Source: Chloroflexi bacterium CFX4
Lineage (GTDB): Bacteria > Chloroflexota > Anaerolineae > Aggregatilineales > UBA2796
DNA length: 64,000 nt
Direction of reading: 5' to 3'
NCBI GenBank assembly: GCA_021404685.1
Contig: QWHC01000007.1
Coordinates: 164,073-228,072, forward strand
Both the position numbers and the translations under genes were made by a program. This document shows, in pieces, positions 8,123 through 16,641 of the stretch (positions are counted from its first letter, which is position 1; each line of letters begins with the position of its first letter). The notes beneath the pieces were generated by a model, which worked only from the letters and a program-made list of their open reading frames with translations, had not been told where the DNA came from and ran no database searches.

Positions 8123-8641
8123 ATGACTGCCGTCTCGCGCTTCAAACAAGGCGTGCGCGTGTTGCTCTCGTGGACGCGCCGCGTAGACGATGATCTTGCC
8201 GCGCAAATTCTGCCGCCGAATTTGCTGCCGCTGTTCATGAAGATGCGGCGCGCCGAACGCCAGCACAGCCTGAGTGTGCTGCGTTCGCTGCAACAAAGCG
8301 GCTGCACACACCGCGCCGCGTGGCAGGCTGCCCTGCTGCACGATTACGGCAAAACGCGCTATCCGTTCCCGCTTTGGCAGCGGGCAATGGTGGTCATTAT
8401 TGGCGGCATTTGGCGCAAGCGTGCCGTCCAGTGGGGAAAAGGTGCGCCGAATGGCTGGCGGCGTCCGTTCGCCATTCGGCAGCAGCACCCACAGTGGAGC
8501 GCCGAAGCCGTTGAAGGGCTGGGTGGCGATCCGTTGGTGGTGCGCCTGATTGCCAACCACGCCGAGAAGCTGAACGGCGCGCCGCGTGATGACTATGAAC
8601 GGCTCTTGCAGGCGCTGCAAGCTGCCGATAACGCAAACTGA
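8123..8641 (+). CDS. HD-domain protein (predicted metal-dependent phosphohydrolase)
   Basis: The 172-residue protein carries an HD-domain signature: His in AERQHSLSVL, the His-Asp pair in ALLHDYGK (about residue 75), a later His in IRQQHPQWS, and a terminal Asp in ALQAADNAN. HD proteins bind metal and cleave phosphoester bonds, often in nucleotides; the substrate cannot be told. A short hydrophobic stretch (AMVVIIGGIW) follows the HD pair. It sits 6 nt after the M50 protease and 19 nt before the TyrA-like gene, within a four- or five-gene operon. Confidence 0.82.
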   Translation: MTAVSRFKQGVRVLLSWTRRVDDDLAAQILPPNLLPLFMKMRRAERQHSLSVLRSLQQSGCTHRAAWQAALLHDYGKTRYPFPLWQRAMVVIIGGIWRKRAVQWGKGAPNGWRRPFAIRQQHPQWSAEAVEGLGGDPLVVRLIANHAEKLNGAPRDDYERLLQALQAADNAN

Positions 8642-8660
8642 GGGAAAGATACATCTGGCT

Positions 8661-9707
8661 ATGGCAAATGTAAATGTCAGCATCATTGGCATGAATCGGC
8701 TTGGCACGTCGTTCGGCTTGGCGATCAAAGCGCTGAACGGCAAACCTGATCACAAGCACACCTTCACTGTGGCAGGCTGCGATAAAAACAGCGAGAACGT
8801 CCGTAAGGCGGCGCGGCACGGCGCCCTAGACGCCGAACATTTCAATGTTATAGCCGCCGTCCAAAACGCGGATTTGGTCATTATGTGCGTGCCGTACAGC
8901 GAAACAGAGGCAACCCTAGAGGGAATCGGCGGCGCCTTAAAGCCCGGTGCCGTGGTGCTGGATAGCGCACCGCTCAAATTGCCGTCAATCCAATGGGCAG
9001 AGCGCTACCTCTTGCGTGACTCGGATGGCGATCAGCAGGCATACTTGGTCGGCATCACCCCGATCCTGAATCCGACTTACCTGAGCCTGCCGGAAGAAGC
9101 GCCCGAAAGCGGACGCGCTGATCTGTTCGCGGAGGGCGTGATGATCATCTCGCCCGCGCCGAATTGCCCGCCGGATGCCGTGCAACTCATCAGCGATCTG
9201 AGCGATCTGCTCGGTGTGAAGGTGCATTTCACCGATCCCGCCGAACACGACAGCATCGCCGCCGGCATGGAAGGCTTGCCGCTGCTGCTGCAACTGGCGC
9301 TTTTCAAGGCGCTGCACAGCTCACCGACATGGGACGACGCACAGTGGTTCGGCAATCCATCCTTTGTGTTGGCAACCTACCGCCTGATCGAGAGCAACCC
9401 AGAAGCGCTTGGCGCGCTGCTCTACCGCAATCGGCAAAATGTGATCCACCGCCTTGATGCGCTGATAGAGCATTTGGGAAAGCTGCGCGAGGTGCTGCAA
9501 GTGGATGACGATCTGCTGTTGGGTGAAATGTTCCAAGCGGCGATGGGCGATTATGCTGAATGGCAGGCGGCGCGCCTGCGGAACAAGTTCAGCACCGAGC
9601 CAGACGTCAGCGAGGCGGCTGCCCAAGCACGCGGATCACTCTCCTTGTTTGGCGCCTTCGTGCCGAATTTCCGTCCACGCAGCAAAGAGAAAAAGGCGCG
9701 CAAATGA
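8661..9707 (+). CDS. Prephenate dehydrogenase-like (TyrA-family) NAD(P)-binding protein
   Basis: A 348-residue protein with an N-terminal Rossmann fold (NVSIIGMNRLGTSFGLAIK; Gly-x-Asn-x-x-Gly, where GxGxxG is usual), then NADLVIMCVPYSE and AVVLDSAPLK as in TyrA and related 6-phosphogluconate-like dehydrogenases. A helical C-terminal domain follows (about residues 190-330), and a basic tail ends in RSKEKKARK. The prephenate-binding residues are not obvious, so it may be a paralogue acting on another substrate. ATG 8661 follows AGGGAAAG. Its stop codon overlaps the start of the next gene (ATGA). Confidence 0.72.
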   Translation: MANVNVSIIGMNRLGTSFGLAIKALNGKPDHKHTFTVAGCDKNSENVRKAARHGALDAEHFNVIAAVQNADLVIMCVPYSETEATLEGIGGALKPGAVVLDSAPLKLPSIQWAERYLLRDSDGDQQAYLVGITPILNPTYLSLPEEAPESGRADLFAEGVMIISPAPNCPPDAVQLISDLSDLLGVKVHFTDPAEHDSIAAGMEGLPLLLQLALFKALHSSPTWDDAQWFGNPSFVLATYRLIESNPEALGALLYRNRQNVIHRLDALIEHLGKLREVLQVDDDLLLGEMFQAAMGDYAEWQAARLRNKFSTEPDVSEAAAQARGSLSLFGAFVPNFRPRSKEKKARK

Positions 9708-10951
9708 TCCGTGCTGTCATCTTCGATTTTGGCGGCGTGTTGGTCCGCACGCATGATGATTCCGGCAGGCGCGAATGGGAAAGCCGCCTTGACCTTGCCT
9801 ATGGTGAGCTAGAACGCCTTGTGCATGGCAGCAGCCTGTGGATAGAAGCGCAGCGTGGCACCCTTTCGCCCGAACTCTACTGGCACGCCGTTGGCACGCA
9901 GCTTGGCGTTGAAGGCACTGACCTTGACCTGCTGCGCCATGACTACTTCAAGGGCGATGCGCTAGACGAAAGTCTGGTGGCGTTGATTGACCGCCTGCGT
10001 GCGCGTGGGTTGCGACTCGGCTTGCTCAGCAACGACTCGTCTGCTTTAGCGGAAAAATTAGCCGCGCTCGATCTCTACCGCCACTTTGATGCCGTGATCA
10101 TCTCAGCGCAGATCGGTGCGTTGAAGCCTGAGCCAGAGGCATTCCGCGCCGCCGCAGAGGCGCTTGATGTCAGCCTGCCCGAATGCCTGTTCATTGACGA
10201 TAACACCGCCAATGTAGATGGCGCCAACAGCCTTGGGATGCACGGCATTCGCTACACCGAAGGCATGGATGTTGAGGCTGCCATCTTGCCGTTGTTGGAC
10301 GATCCGCGTGCCACAACGAAGGTGATCATCTTTGACTTTGGCAATGTGCTGGATATTCCCGAAGACTGGGAGGCATGGCAAGCGCAGCGCGATGAGATCG
10401 CCGCGCCATTTGGCATGAGTGGTGAGGCGCTCTGGCAGTTGATCTACCACAGTGAGGCATGGCAGCAGGTCAAGATCGGTGCGATTGACTATGAGACATA
10501 CCTTGATCAGGCGTTGGCACCGCTCAAACTGCCTGATCACGCTGCACGGGTTGCCTTTATGGCGCGCCTGTTCGCAGGGCGCGAGAAAATACATCCGCAG
10601 ATGATGGCAATTCTGCATGAGTTGAAGCCGCACTACCGCTTGGCGCTACTCAGCAATGCCCATCAAACCGATGTGCCGCGCTGGATGGCAGATGTGGAAC
10701 TAGAAAGCATGTTTGAGGTGGCGATCAGCTCCGCCGTGGTACGCCTTGCCAAACCTGATCCGAGCATCTATCACCTGATCCTGCAGCAGCTTGACGTGAA
10801 GCCTGCTGAGGCGCTTTTTGTGGATGACCTGACGCGCAATACTTATGTGGCAGAGGCAATCGGGCTGCCTTGCATCGTCTTTCGGTCGCCGCAGCAGTTG
10901 CGCACTGCCTTAGCGTGGCGCGGCATTTTATCGGTTAGGAGTGAGGTGTAA
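9704..10951 (+). CDS. Tandem HAD-superfamily hydrolase (two fused HAD domains)
   Basis: The 415-residue protein contains two complete subfamily I HAD phosphatase domains. Domain 1 (about 1-205): motif I VIFDFGGVL, motif II LLSND, motif III Lys in ALKPEPEAF, motif IV FIDDN. Domain 2 (about 206-415): VIIFDFGNVL, LLSNA, LAKPDPSIY, FVDDL. In both, motif I reads DFG, so the general acid/base Asp two residues after the nucleophile is Gly. This is seen in the YihX-like group of sugar phosphatases. The copies share the family pattern but are well diverged, so the duplication is old. Translation is coupled to the TyrA-like gene through ATGA. Confidence 0.88.
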   Translation: MIRAVIFDFGGVLVRTHDDSGRREWESRLDLAYGELERLVHGSSLWIEAQRGTLSPELYWHAVGTQLGVEGTDLDLLRHDYFKGDALDESLVALIDRLRARGLRLGLLSNDSSALAEKLAALDLYRHFDAVIISAQIGALKPEPEAFRAAAEALDVSLPECLFIDDNTANVDGANSLGMHGIRYTEGMDVEAAILPLLDDPRATTKVIIFDFGNVLDIPEDWEAWQAQRDEIAAPFGMSGEALWQLIYHSEAWQQVKIGAIDYETYLDQALAPLKLPDHAARVAFMARLFAGREKIHPQMMAILHELKPHYRLALLSNAHQTDVPRWMADVELESMFEVAISSAVVRLAKPDPSIYHLILQQLDVKPAEALFVDDLTRNTYVAEAIGLPCIVFRSPQQLRTALAWRGILSVRSEV

Positions 10952-10955
10952 GACG

Positions 10956-11849
10956 ATGATTATCCGCGCTTACCAATCCCAAGACTGTGAGGCTGCCCTG
11001 AATGTGATCAACGCGGCGGCTGAGGCTGACCGCACACGGCGCATATCTGCCGAAGCATTGGCGCACATGCTGCCGCAGGATGGTGCGGTGATCGCCCTGA
11101 CTGGCGATGGTGTGGCGGCAGCTTTTGCGTGGTGGCAACTGCAAGGTGAGCAAACATTAGCAGTGGAAGGTTGGGTGCAGCCTGCTTTTCGGCGGCGCGG
11201 CTATGGCGGCGGCTTGCTCACTGCGGCGGAGGTCTATTTGCGGCAGCATGGCGGTGGTTTGGTGCGCGGGCGCGCCTATGAGGATATTGCGGGCGTGAAA
11301 GAACTTTTTGCCCGCAAAGGCTACCACGTCGAACGGCGCTTTTACACCATGCGGACTGCCCTGAGTCCTGAACGCACCTTTGACCTCTCGCTGCCGACGG
11401 GCATCAGCATCCGCACCTTTGAGCGTGGCGATTTAGAGTCGTTGGTGGAGGCGGATAACGAAATTTTCGCCGATCACTGGGGATCACTGCCGCGTGACCT
11501 GCCGACGTGGGAACGGCAGATGATCCTGAGCCGTCCGCACAATCCTTCGCTGTGGATTGTGGCATGGCGTGGCGAAGAAGTGGTTGGCGAATGCCTGTGC
11601 GGCGCCAGCCAACAAGGCGGCGCCCACGACGGGCATGTCTCGATTGTGGGCGTGCGGCGTTCGTGGCGCGGCTACGGCTTGGGACGCGCACTCTTGGCGC
11701 ACGGCTTGCACACGCTGCGCGATCACGGCTTTACTTCGGCAAGCCTGCATGTGGACGCCGAGAACAGCACCGCCGTGAACCTCTACCGCAGCCTTGAAAT
11801 GGATGTGGTGCGAACGCGCCTGCACTTCGTCAAGCCTGTGCGTCCATAG
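10956..11849 (+). CDS. Tandem GNAT N-acetyltransferase (two GNAT domains)
   Basis: A 297-residue protein with two GNAT folds. The acetyl-CoA pyrophosphate loops are visible as FRRRGYGGGLL (N-terminal half) and WRGYGLGRALL (C-terminal half, about residue 230), both fitting R/Q-x-x-G-x-G/A. The C-terminal domain ends with the common phrase SLHVDAENSTAVNLYRSLEM. Two-domain GNATs include mycothiol synthase MshD, but nothing else here points to mycothiol. The substrate is unknown. It lies 4 nt after the HAD gene. ATG 10956 (GAGG 9 nt upstream) is preferred to GTG 10941, which would overlap the previous stop. Confidence 0.85.
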   Translation: MIIRAYQSQDCEAALNVINAAAEADRTRRISAEALAHMLPQDGAVIALTGDGVAAAFAWWQLQGEQTLAVEGWVQPAFRRRGYGGGLLTAAEVYLRQHGGGLVRGRAYEDIAGVKELFARKGYHVERRFYTMRTALSPERTFDLSLPTGISIRTFERGDLESLVEADNEIFADHWGSLPRDLPTWERQMILSRPHNPSLWIVAWRGEEVVGECLCGASQQGGAHDGHVSIVGVRRSWRGYGLGRALLAHGLHTLRDHGFTSASLHVDAENSTAVNLYRSLEMDVVRTRLHFVKPVRP

Positions 11850-11857
11850 CGCTGTGT

Positions 11858-14065
11858 CTAGTTGCCCGCGTCTGAGGCAAGCGACGCATCCAGTTGGTAG
11901 TAAGCCTCAACCAGGCGGCGCGTCAGCGGTGCGGCAACACCGGAGCCTTCGCCGCCGCGTTCCACCATCACCACGATGGCAATCTCAGGTGCGTCAGCGG
12001 TTTTGCCCGCAAAGGCAGCGAACCAAGCGTGTGTGCCACCGGTTGGCGTTTCGGCGGTGCCAGTCTTACCACAGACCACCGCGCCGCGCAGCTCTTGAAA
12101 GACAAAGGTTGCCGTGCCGATGGTTGGGTTAACGGTCACCTCGCACATGGCATCGCGGATGGCTGCCAGCGTTTCAGGCTTGAAGTCCAGCTTATCCACC
12201 ACTTCGGGCTGTGCCACAAAGGACGGCTCACTGATAATGCCGATCTTCTCCACGACATAAGGTTTATAGAGATAGCCACCGTTGGCGACGGCTGCCGTCA
12301 TGCGCGCCACTTGCAGCGGCGTAACCACCACATCACCCTGACCAATCACCGCGTTCAGTGCGTCCGAGTTGCGCCACTTACGCCCAACCAACTGCTCATA
12401 ACGGGCGGGATCGGGCAGCAAGCCAACCGCTTCGGCAAGGTCGGTCATGCCGCTTGGTCTGCCAAAGCCCATCTGACGGGCAATCTTGGGCAGAATCTCG
12501 GGGTCAGCATTGCTCAGCGTCCAGCCGACATGCCAAAAGTAGATGTTGCATGAGCCAGTGAGTGCCTGCCCAAGCGTGATTGAGCCGTGCCTGCCAGCGG
12601 CAGTGCTGGCGATCCAGTCGGTGCGGGTGCGGTCGCCAAGCGGCGTGCCGTTCCACACGCCGCCGCAGTAATAGCGCGTATTGGGCGTGAACAAGCCACT
12701 TTCAATGGCAGCCGCCATGCTGACGATCTTAAAGACCGAGCCGGGCGGATACTGCCCAAGTGTGGCACGGTTAAAGGTCGGCTTGCGCGGATCATTTGCC
12801 CACTGCTGAATGAGCGCTTGCGCGTTGGGCAGCGAACTGTTCGGATTGAATGCCTCCACGTTAAAATCGGGATAGCTGGCAATGGTGAGGATCGCGCCCG
12901 TTTTCACGTCGAGGATCACCACAGCCGCACCGGGCGAGATTCCGCCAAGTCCGCCTGTGGTGAATGCCTCACGCAGGATTTGCTGCGTTGCCTCTTGCAT
13001 CCGCCGATCTAAAGTGAGGTAGACGCTCTGGCTTGCCACGCCGGGACGCTCTGCCAACGTCCGCACGATGACGCCGTTTTGCCGCAGCACCAAAGACGCC
13101 TTACCCTGCCCTGAGAGGGCGCTCTCCAACTGCCGTTCAACGCCATCAATGCCGATGATGGCATCACGCGGATAGCCGCGGCTCTCCCAAAATTCAACCT
13201 GTTCAGCAGGAATGGCGCCAACATAGCCCACCACATGCGGCGCCACACCACCCATCAGGTAGCGGCGCGTTGGGCGCGTTTCATAGCTAAGTGTGCAGTG
13301 GCGCTCTAGGGCTACCTGTTCCTCTAAGAAGCGCTCTTGGGCAATCACGCCGATCTCGTAGGCAAAATCGCGCCCTGTATTGCCGCCGAAAAGCCGTTCA
13401 AGCGTCTCGGCGGAACGTGCGGGAAAAATGCGCGCCAATTCTGCAAAGCAGGCAGCAGGATTATCCGTTGGATAGCTGCGTGTGAGCAGCGTCACCGCGA
13501 GGCTGACGCCGTTCATATCAGCGATGACCTCACCTTCACGGTCATAGATGTTGCCGCGTGTCAGGCGCGCTTGGGTCACATCCAACACAGCGCCGTTCGC
13601 CATTTCCGTGAACAAATCACCACGCGACCACGCCACCCGCCAGCCTTCTTCCGTGTTCACAAGGCGCAGCAGGCGGTTGGTATCCTCAAAGCTGCCGAAA
13701 TAGCTTGTCTCAAAGCGCAGATCATAGGCAATGGCTGCCTCTGAGGCGCGCAAAATGGCGTTGGCAAAGCTATAGCGCAAGCCTTCGGGCTTTAGGGTGA
13801 GCCGTGCGTGTGCAGCGCGGTAGAATGCCTCAAATTCGGGCAGTGGGTTGGCATCGCGGCTGTTCAGCGCCAGCAGGTTATGCATCGCGCTGAAGTTCTC
13901 CAGACGCCATGCATTCAAAAAATCGGCGGCGATGCGTTGCGCGTCGCGCAGGGCGCCCGTATTGGGCGGCGTAGGTGTGGCATTTTGAGGGGCGGGCGCG
14001 GCGGCGGTGCTGCGGCAGGCGGTTAGCAGCAGGGCGAACAGGGCAAGCAAGGCAAGGCGTTTCAT
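11858..14065 (-). CDS. Penicillin-binding protein 2-like transpeptidase, lipoprotein
   Basis: This 735-residue class B penicillin-binding protein crosslinks peptidoglycan outside the membrane. It starts with a lipoprotein signal (ALFALLLTAC, lipobox LTAC), so it is probably lipid-anchored, unlike the usual uncleaved helix. An NTF2-like MecA_N-type domain follows (about 35-150), then the dimerisation domain and the transpeptidase domain. The transpeptidase motifs are present: PPGSVFKI (SxxK), TGSCN (SxN) and CGKTGTAE (KTG). ATG 14065 is chosen because it gives a clean signal peptide; upstream in-frame starts would put 38 unlikely residues before it. It converges on the GNAT gene with only 8 nt between them. 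Confidence 0.92.
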   Translation of the reverse strand: MKRLALLALFALLLTACRSTAAAPAPQNATPTPPNTGALRDAQRIAADFLNAWRLENFSAMHNLLALNSRDANPLPEFEAFYRAAHARLTLKPEGLRYSFANAILRASEAAIAYDLRFETSYFGSFEDTNRLLRLVNTEEGWRVAWSRGDLFTEMANGAVLDVTQARLTRGNIYDREGEVIADMNGVSLAVTLLTRSYPTDNPAACFAELARIFPARSAETLERLFGGNTGRDFAYEIGVIAQERFLEEQVALERHCTLSYETRPTRRYLMGGVAPHVVGYVGAIPAEQVEFWESRGYPRDAIIGIDGVERQLESALSGQGKASLVLRQNGVIVRTLAERPGVASQSVYLTLDRRMQEATQQILREAFTTGGLGGISPGAAVVILDVKTGAILTIASYPDFNVEAFNPNSSLPNAQALIQQWANDPRKPTFNRATLGQYPPGSVFKIVSMAAAIESGLFTPNTRYYCGGVWNGTPLGDRTRTDWIASTAAGRHGSITLGQALTGSCNIYFWHVGWTLSNADPEILPKIARQMGFGRPSGMTDLAEAVGLLPDPARYEQLVGRKWRNSDALNAVIGQGDVVVTPLQVARMTAAVANGGYLYKPYVVEKIGIISEPSFVAQPEVVDKLDFKPETLAAIRDAMCEVTVNPTIGTATFVFQELRGAVVCGKTGTAETPTGGTHAWFAAFAGKTADAPEIAIVVMVERGGEGSGVAAPLTRRLVEAYYQLDASLASDAGN

Positions 14066-14096
14066 GGCGCGATTCTCGTCGTTTGGCAATGGAAAG

Positions 14097-14148
14097 AGTA
14101 TAACGCACTTTTCGCGCCCTACCCTTCGCCACCATTCTTGGCTATACT
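14097..14148. promoter_or_regulatory. Back-to-back -10 elements in the PBP/TPR divergent region
   Basis: On the minus strand TGCGTTATACT places TATACT at 14097-14102, about 32 nt before the PBP start. On the plus strand TATACT lies at 14143-14148, 55 nt before the TPR gene. Convincing -35 elements are not visible for either. Confidence 0.4.
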
Positions 14149-14203
14149 CTGCGGCACTTTTTAGCGGCATAGACTGCACACTTCATGGAAGGGATTTTTG
14201 AGC

Positions 14204-14530
14204 ATGACCAAAAGCAAAGGCATTCGCACCGACTTCACGGAGTTTGATGAGCGTGTTGGCAAGGCGTGGAGCTTGCACACCAGCGGACAAGATAGCGCTG
14301 CCATTCAGGAATTTAGGCGGCTGGTGGATGAATGGCAAGATCATGTAGATGCCAACTTTGGCTTGGCACTTGCCTACAAAACATCAGGGCAGCACGACAA
14401 AGCACGTGAGCAATTCCAAAAGACGTTGGCGTGCATCGAGTCTGAGTTGGCGAAGAACGTCGGCGGCGATACCTCGCGCTTTCAAATGTTGCAGCGCATG
14501 GTCGAACAACATCTCGCCACGCTTGCCTAA
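14204..14530 (+). CDS. Small TPR-repeat protein
   Basis: A 108-residue protein with two TPR-like helix pairs: GKAWSLHTSGQDSAAIQEFR and ANFGLALAYKTSGQHDKARE show the W/L/G/Y/A/P-type TPR spacing. TPRs mediate protein contacts, and the partner is unknown. GGAAGGG lies 10 nt before ATG 14204. It is followed after 25 nt by the UroD-like gene, probably in the same unit. Confidence 0.75.
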   Translation: MTKSKGIRTDFTEFDERVGKAWSLHTSGQDSAAIQEFRRLVDEWQDHVDANFGLALAYKTSGQHDKAREQFQKTLACIESELAKNVGGDTSRFQMLQRMVEQHLATLA

Positions 14531-14555
14531 GAATGGCACATAAAGACGCGGCATC

Positions 14556-15545
14556 ATGAGCAAACGCGCACGCTTAGAGCGCGCCATCAGCGGCGAATTG
14601 CCAGATCGCGTCCCGGTAGCGCTATGGCGGCACTTTCCCGGTGATGATCAGCGCCCGCCAGATTTCGTCGAGTCGCTGCTTGGCTTTCAGCGCCAATACG
14701 ATTGGGACTTGATTAAGGTGACGCCTGCCAGCAGCTATTGCTTGGCAGACTATGGCGCGCAAGATGAGTGGATCGGCTCGTTGGAAGGCACCAACCGCTA
14801 CACACGGCGCGTGGTGCAGCGCTCCGCCGATTGGCTCGATCTGCGCCCATTGGATCCCACACGCGGCACGCTCTCAACGCAGGTTGCCGTACTGCGGATG
14901 CTCAAGGAGGCGCTTGGCAGCGAGGATGTGCCATACATCATGACCATTTACAGCCCGCTGGCGCAGGCAAAAAACCTTGCAGGCAGCGAGATGCTGATCA
15001 CGCACCTTCGCAGTGCGCCCGAACGGCTGCATACTGGGCTGAACACGCTCACCGAAAGCACGCTGCGCTTCATCGAGGCGATTCGGCGCAGCAAGCCAAG
15101 CGGCATTTTCTATGCGGCGCAGCTTGCCAGCTATGCCAGCCTGAGCCAAGCAGAATACCGTGAGTTTGGGCAGCCGTATGACCTACGCATTCTGAGCGCG
15201 CTGCCTGGCGACTGGTGGCTGAATGTGTTGCACATTCACGGGGAAGCGCCTATGTTTGACCTGTTCACTGAGTATCCTGTGCAGGTTATCAATTGGCATG
15301 ACCGTGAGAGCAGCACTGACCTTGCCACGGGCAAATTGAAATTTCAAGGCGCGGTCTGTGGCGGCATTGGACAGTGGAATCCGCTTCATAACGGCACACC
15401 GACCGAAATACGGGCGATGGCGCGTGAGGCACTTGACCAGACGACTGGCAGGCGCTTCATCCTCTCCACCGGCTGCGTGATGCCGATCACAACGCCGCTT
15501 GCGAACATTCGGGCAGTGCGCCAAGCCGTTGAACCGACGCGCTAG
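14556..15545 (+). CDS. Uroporphyrinogen decarboxylase (UroD)-family protein
   Basis: The 329-residue protein has the UroD fold seen in haem decarboxylase HemE and in corrinoid/thiol methyltransferases. It opens with the typical SKRARLERAISGELPDRVPV. Later landmarks are DLIKVTPASSY, the strand VINWHDRE and the C-terminal ILSTGCVMPITTP, matching the family ending. The HemE N-terminal substrate signature is not evident, and there is no other haem gene nearby. A methyltransferase-type or uncharacterised UroD paralogue is therefore more likely than true HemE. The ATG start at 14556 lies 25 nt after the TPR gene. Confidence 0.82.
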   Translation: MSKRARLERAISGELPDRVPVALWRHFPGDDQRPPDFVESLLGFQRQYDWDLIKVTPASSYCLADYGAQDEWIGSLEGTNRYTRRVVQRSADWLDLRPLDPTRGTLSTQVAVLRMLKEALGSEDVPYIMTIYSPLAQAKNLAGSEMLITHLRSAPERLHTGLNTLTESTLRFIEAIRRSKPSGIFYAAQLASYASLSQAEYREFGQPYDLRILSALPGDWWLNVLHIHGEAPMFDLFTEYPVQVINWHDRESSTDLATGKLKFQGAVCGGIGQWNPLHNGTPTEIRAMAREALDQTTGRRFILSTGCVMPITTPLANIRAVRQAVEPTR

Positions 15546-15568
15546 AAAGAGCCAACAGGGAAATTAGA

Positions 15569-16129
15569 GTGTCTATTCGTGTCATTGGTGGTGTGGCAAA
15601 AGGGCGCAAGCTCAAGTTGGTGCCGGGCGATAGCACACGCCCAATCATGGATCGGGTGAAGGAAGCGCTCTTTAACATCTTAGGCAGCCGTGTGCTGGAA
15701 GCGCGCTTCCTCGATCTCTACGCTGGGACGGGCAGTGTTGGTATTGAGGCGATCAGTCGCGGCGCAGAGCATGTCACCTTCGTGGAGAACGCGAAAGCTG
15801 CTATCCAAACCATTGAGGCGAACCTGCTGCACGTTGGCTTTGATGGCTTTGCCGAAATTGTGCGTGCCGACGTGCGCGACTATCTGCGCGCCGCGCCGCG
15901 TGATTGCTTTGAGCTAATCTACGTTGCGCCGCCGCAATATCGCGGTCTGTGGTTGGAAACACTCACGCTGCTGGATGCCAACCCAGATCATTTGTGCGCC
16001 GATGGTTGGACAATCGTCCAGATTGATCCACAAGAGCAGCAAGCGTTAAACTTGCAAAACCTGCGCCCGATAGATGAGCGCAAGTATGGCAATACCTTAC
16101 TTTGGTTTTTTGAGCGCCCAAGCGCGTAG
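15569..16129 (+). CDS. rsmD: 16S rRNA (guanine(966)-N2)-methyltransferase RsmD-like
   Basis: A 186-residue class I SAM methyltransferase of the RsmD family, which methylates G966 of 16S rRNA. It has the family N-terminus (IRVIGGVAKGRKLKLVPG, TRPIMDRVKEALFNIL) and the SAM motif FLDLYAGTGSVGIEAISRGA. The catalytic motif, normally (D/N)PPY/F, reads APPQ in IYVAPPQYRGLW, so the acidic or amide residue expected to bind the target amine is missing. This may be a lineage feature or loss of activity. The start is GTG 15569, 23 nt after the UroD-like gene. Confidence 0.85.
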   Translation: MSIRVIGGVAKGRKLKLVPGDSTRPIMDRVKEALFNILGSRVLEARFLDLYAGTGSVGIEAISRGAEHVTFVENAKAAIQTIEANLLHVGFDGFAEIVRADVRDYLRAAPRDCFELIYVAPPQYRGLWLETLTLLDANPDHLCADGWTIVQIDPQEQQALNLQNLRPIDERKYGNTLLWFFERPSA

Positions 16130-16150
16130 TTATTGCTGGAGCCGTGCTGT

Positions 16151-16597
16151 ATGCCCGAACCAACCTCTGAAGTGCTTACGCTGTTTGAGCGTGTGGTTGC
16201 CGATCTAATGGCTGCCTTCGACGTGGAGCGTCCGCCCGTGCCAATCGAGCTGATGCTGCAACGGCCACGCCCGAATATGTGGCGCGAAGTAAATCTTAGC
16301 GAACTCTCATTATCGTTCATCAGCATCGAGCAACCCTTCAGCCCACGTATGTCTGTGGCGCGGTTGTTGGCGCGCCATATGTGCCGCTGTGCGTGGGGCG
16401 CCGAACGCGGCTTAGCGCCTTATGCCGATGATGATGATGCTATGCGCGCCTTGGCACGGGCAATCGCCATGCCGCGCCACATGCTAGAAGAAGTGCCTGA
16501 GGCACAGCGCAGCGTCCTGACCCTCAGCACGCGCTTTGAAGTGCCAGAAAAAGATGCCGTGCTGCGCCTGAGCGAGTTGGGCTTAGCCACAGGCTGA
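16151..16597 (+). CDS. Possible degenerate ImmA/IrrE-type protein
   Basis: The 148-residue protein has an arrangement like small ImmA/IrrE metallopeptidases. A hydrophobic strand is followed by an Arg/His/Cys helix (SVARLLARHMCRCAWG) where HExxH would sit, then an acidic loop. The C-terminal helices AMRALARAIAMPRHML and STRFEVPEKDAVLRLSELGL resemble the FA..LLMP and RF.VS..A...RL..LGL parts of the family. The zinc motif itself is absent, so peptidase activity is not expected; His/Cys might bind metal differently. ATG 16151 has GGAG 9 nt upstream. It follows rsmD by 21 nt. Confidence 0.5.
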   Translation: MPEPTSEVLTLFERVVADLMAAFDVERPPVPIELMLQRPRPNMWREVNLSELSLSFISIEQPFSPRMSVARLLARHMCRCAWGAERGLAPYADDDDAMRALARAIAMPRHMLEEVPEAQRSVLTLSTRFEVPEKDAVLRLSELGLATG

Positions 16598-16608
16598 AGG
16601 AAAGGCGT

Positions 16609-16632
16609 AGGGCAGGCATTCTTCCCTGCCCT
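16609..16632. terminator. Hairpin between converging genes
   Basis: AGGGCAGG (16609-16616) pairs with CCTGCCCT (16625-16632) over an 8-nt loop. There is no T-run, so it is a weak intrinsic terminator or a stabilising 3' hairpin between the ImmA-like gene and the pseudokinase gene. Confidence 0.5.
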
Positions 16633-16641
16633 CTCGGCGGG

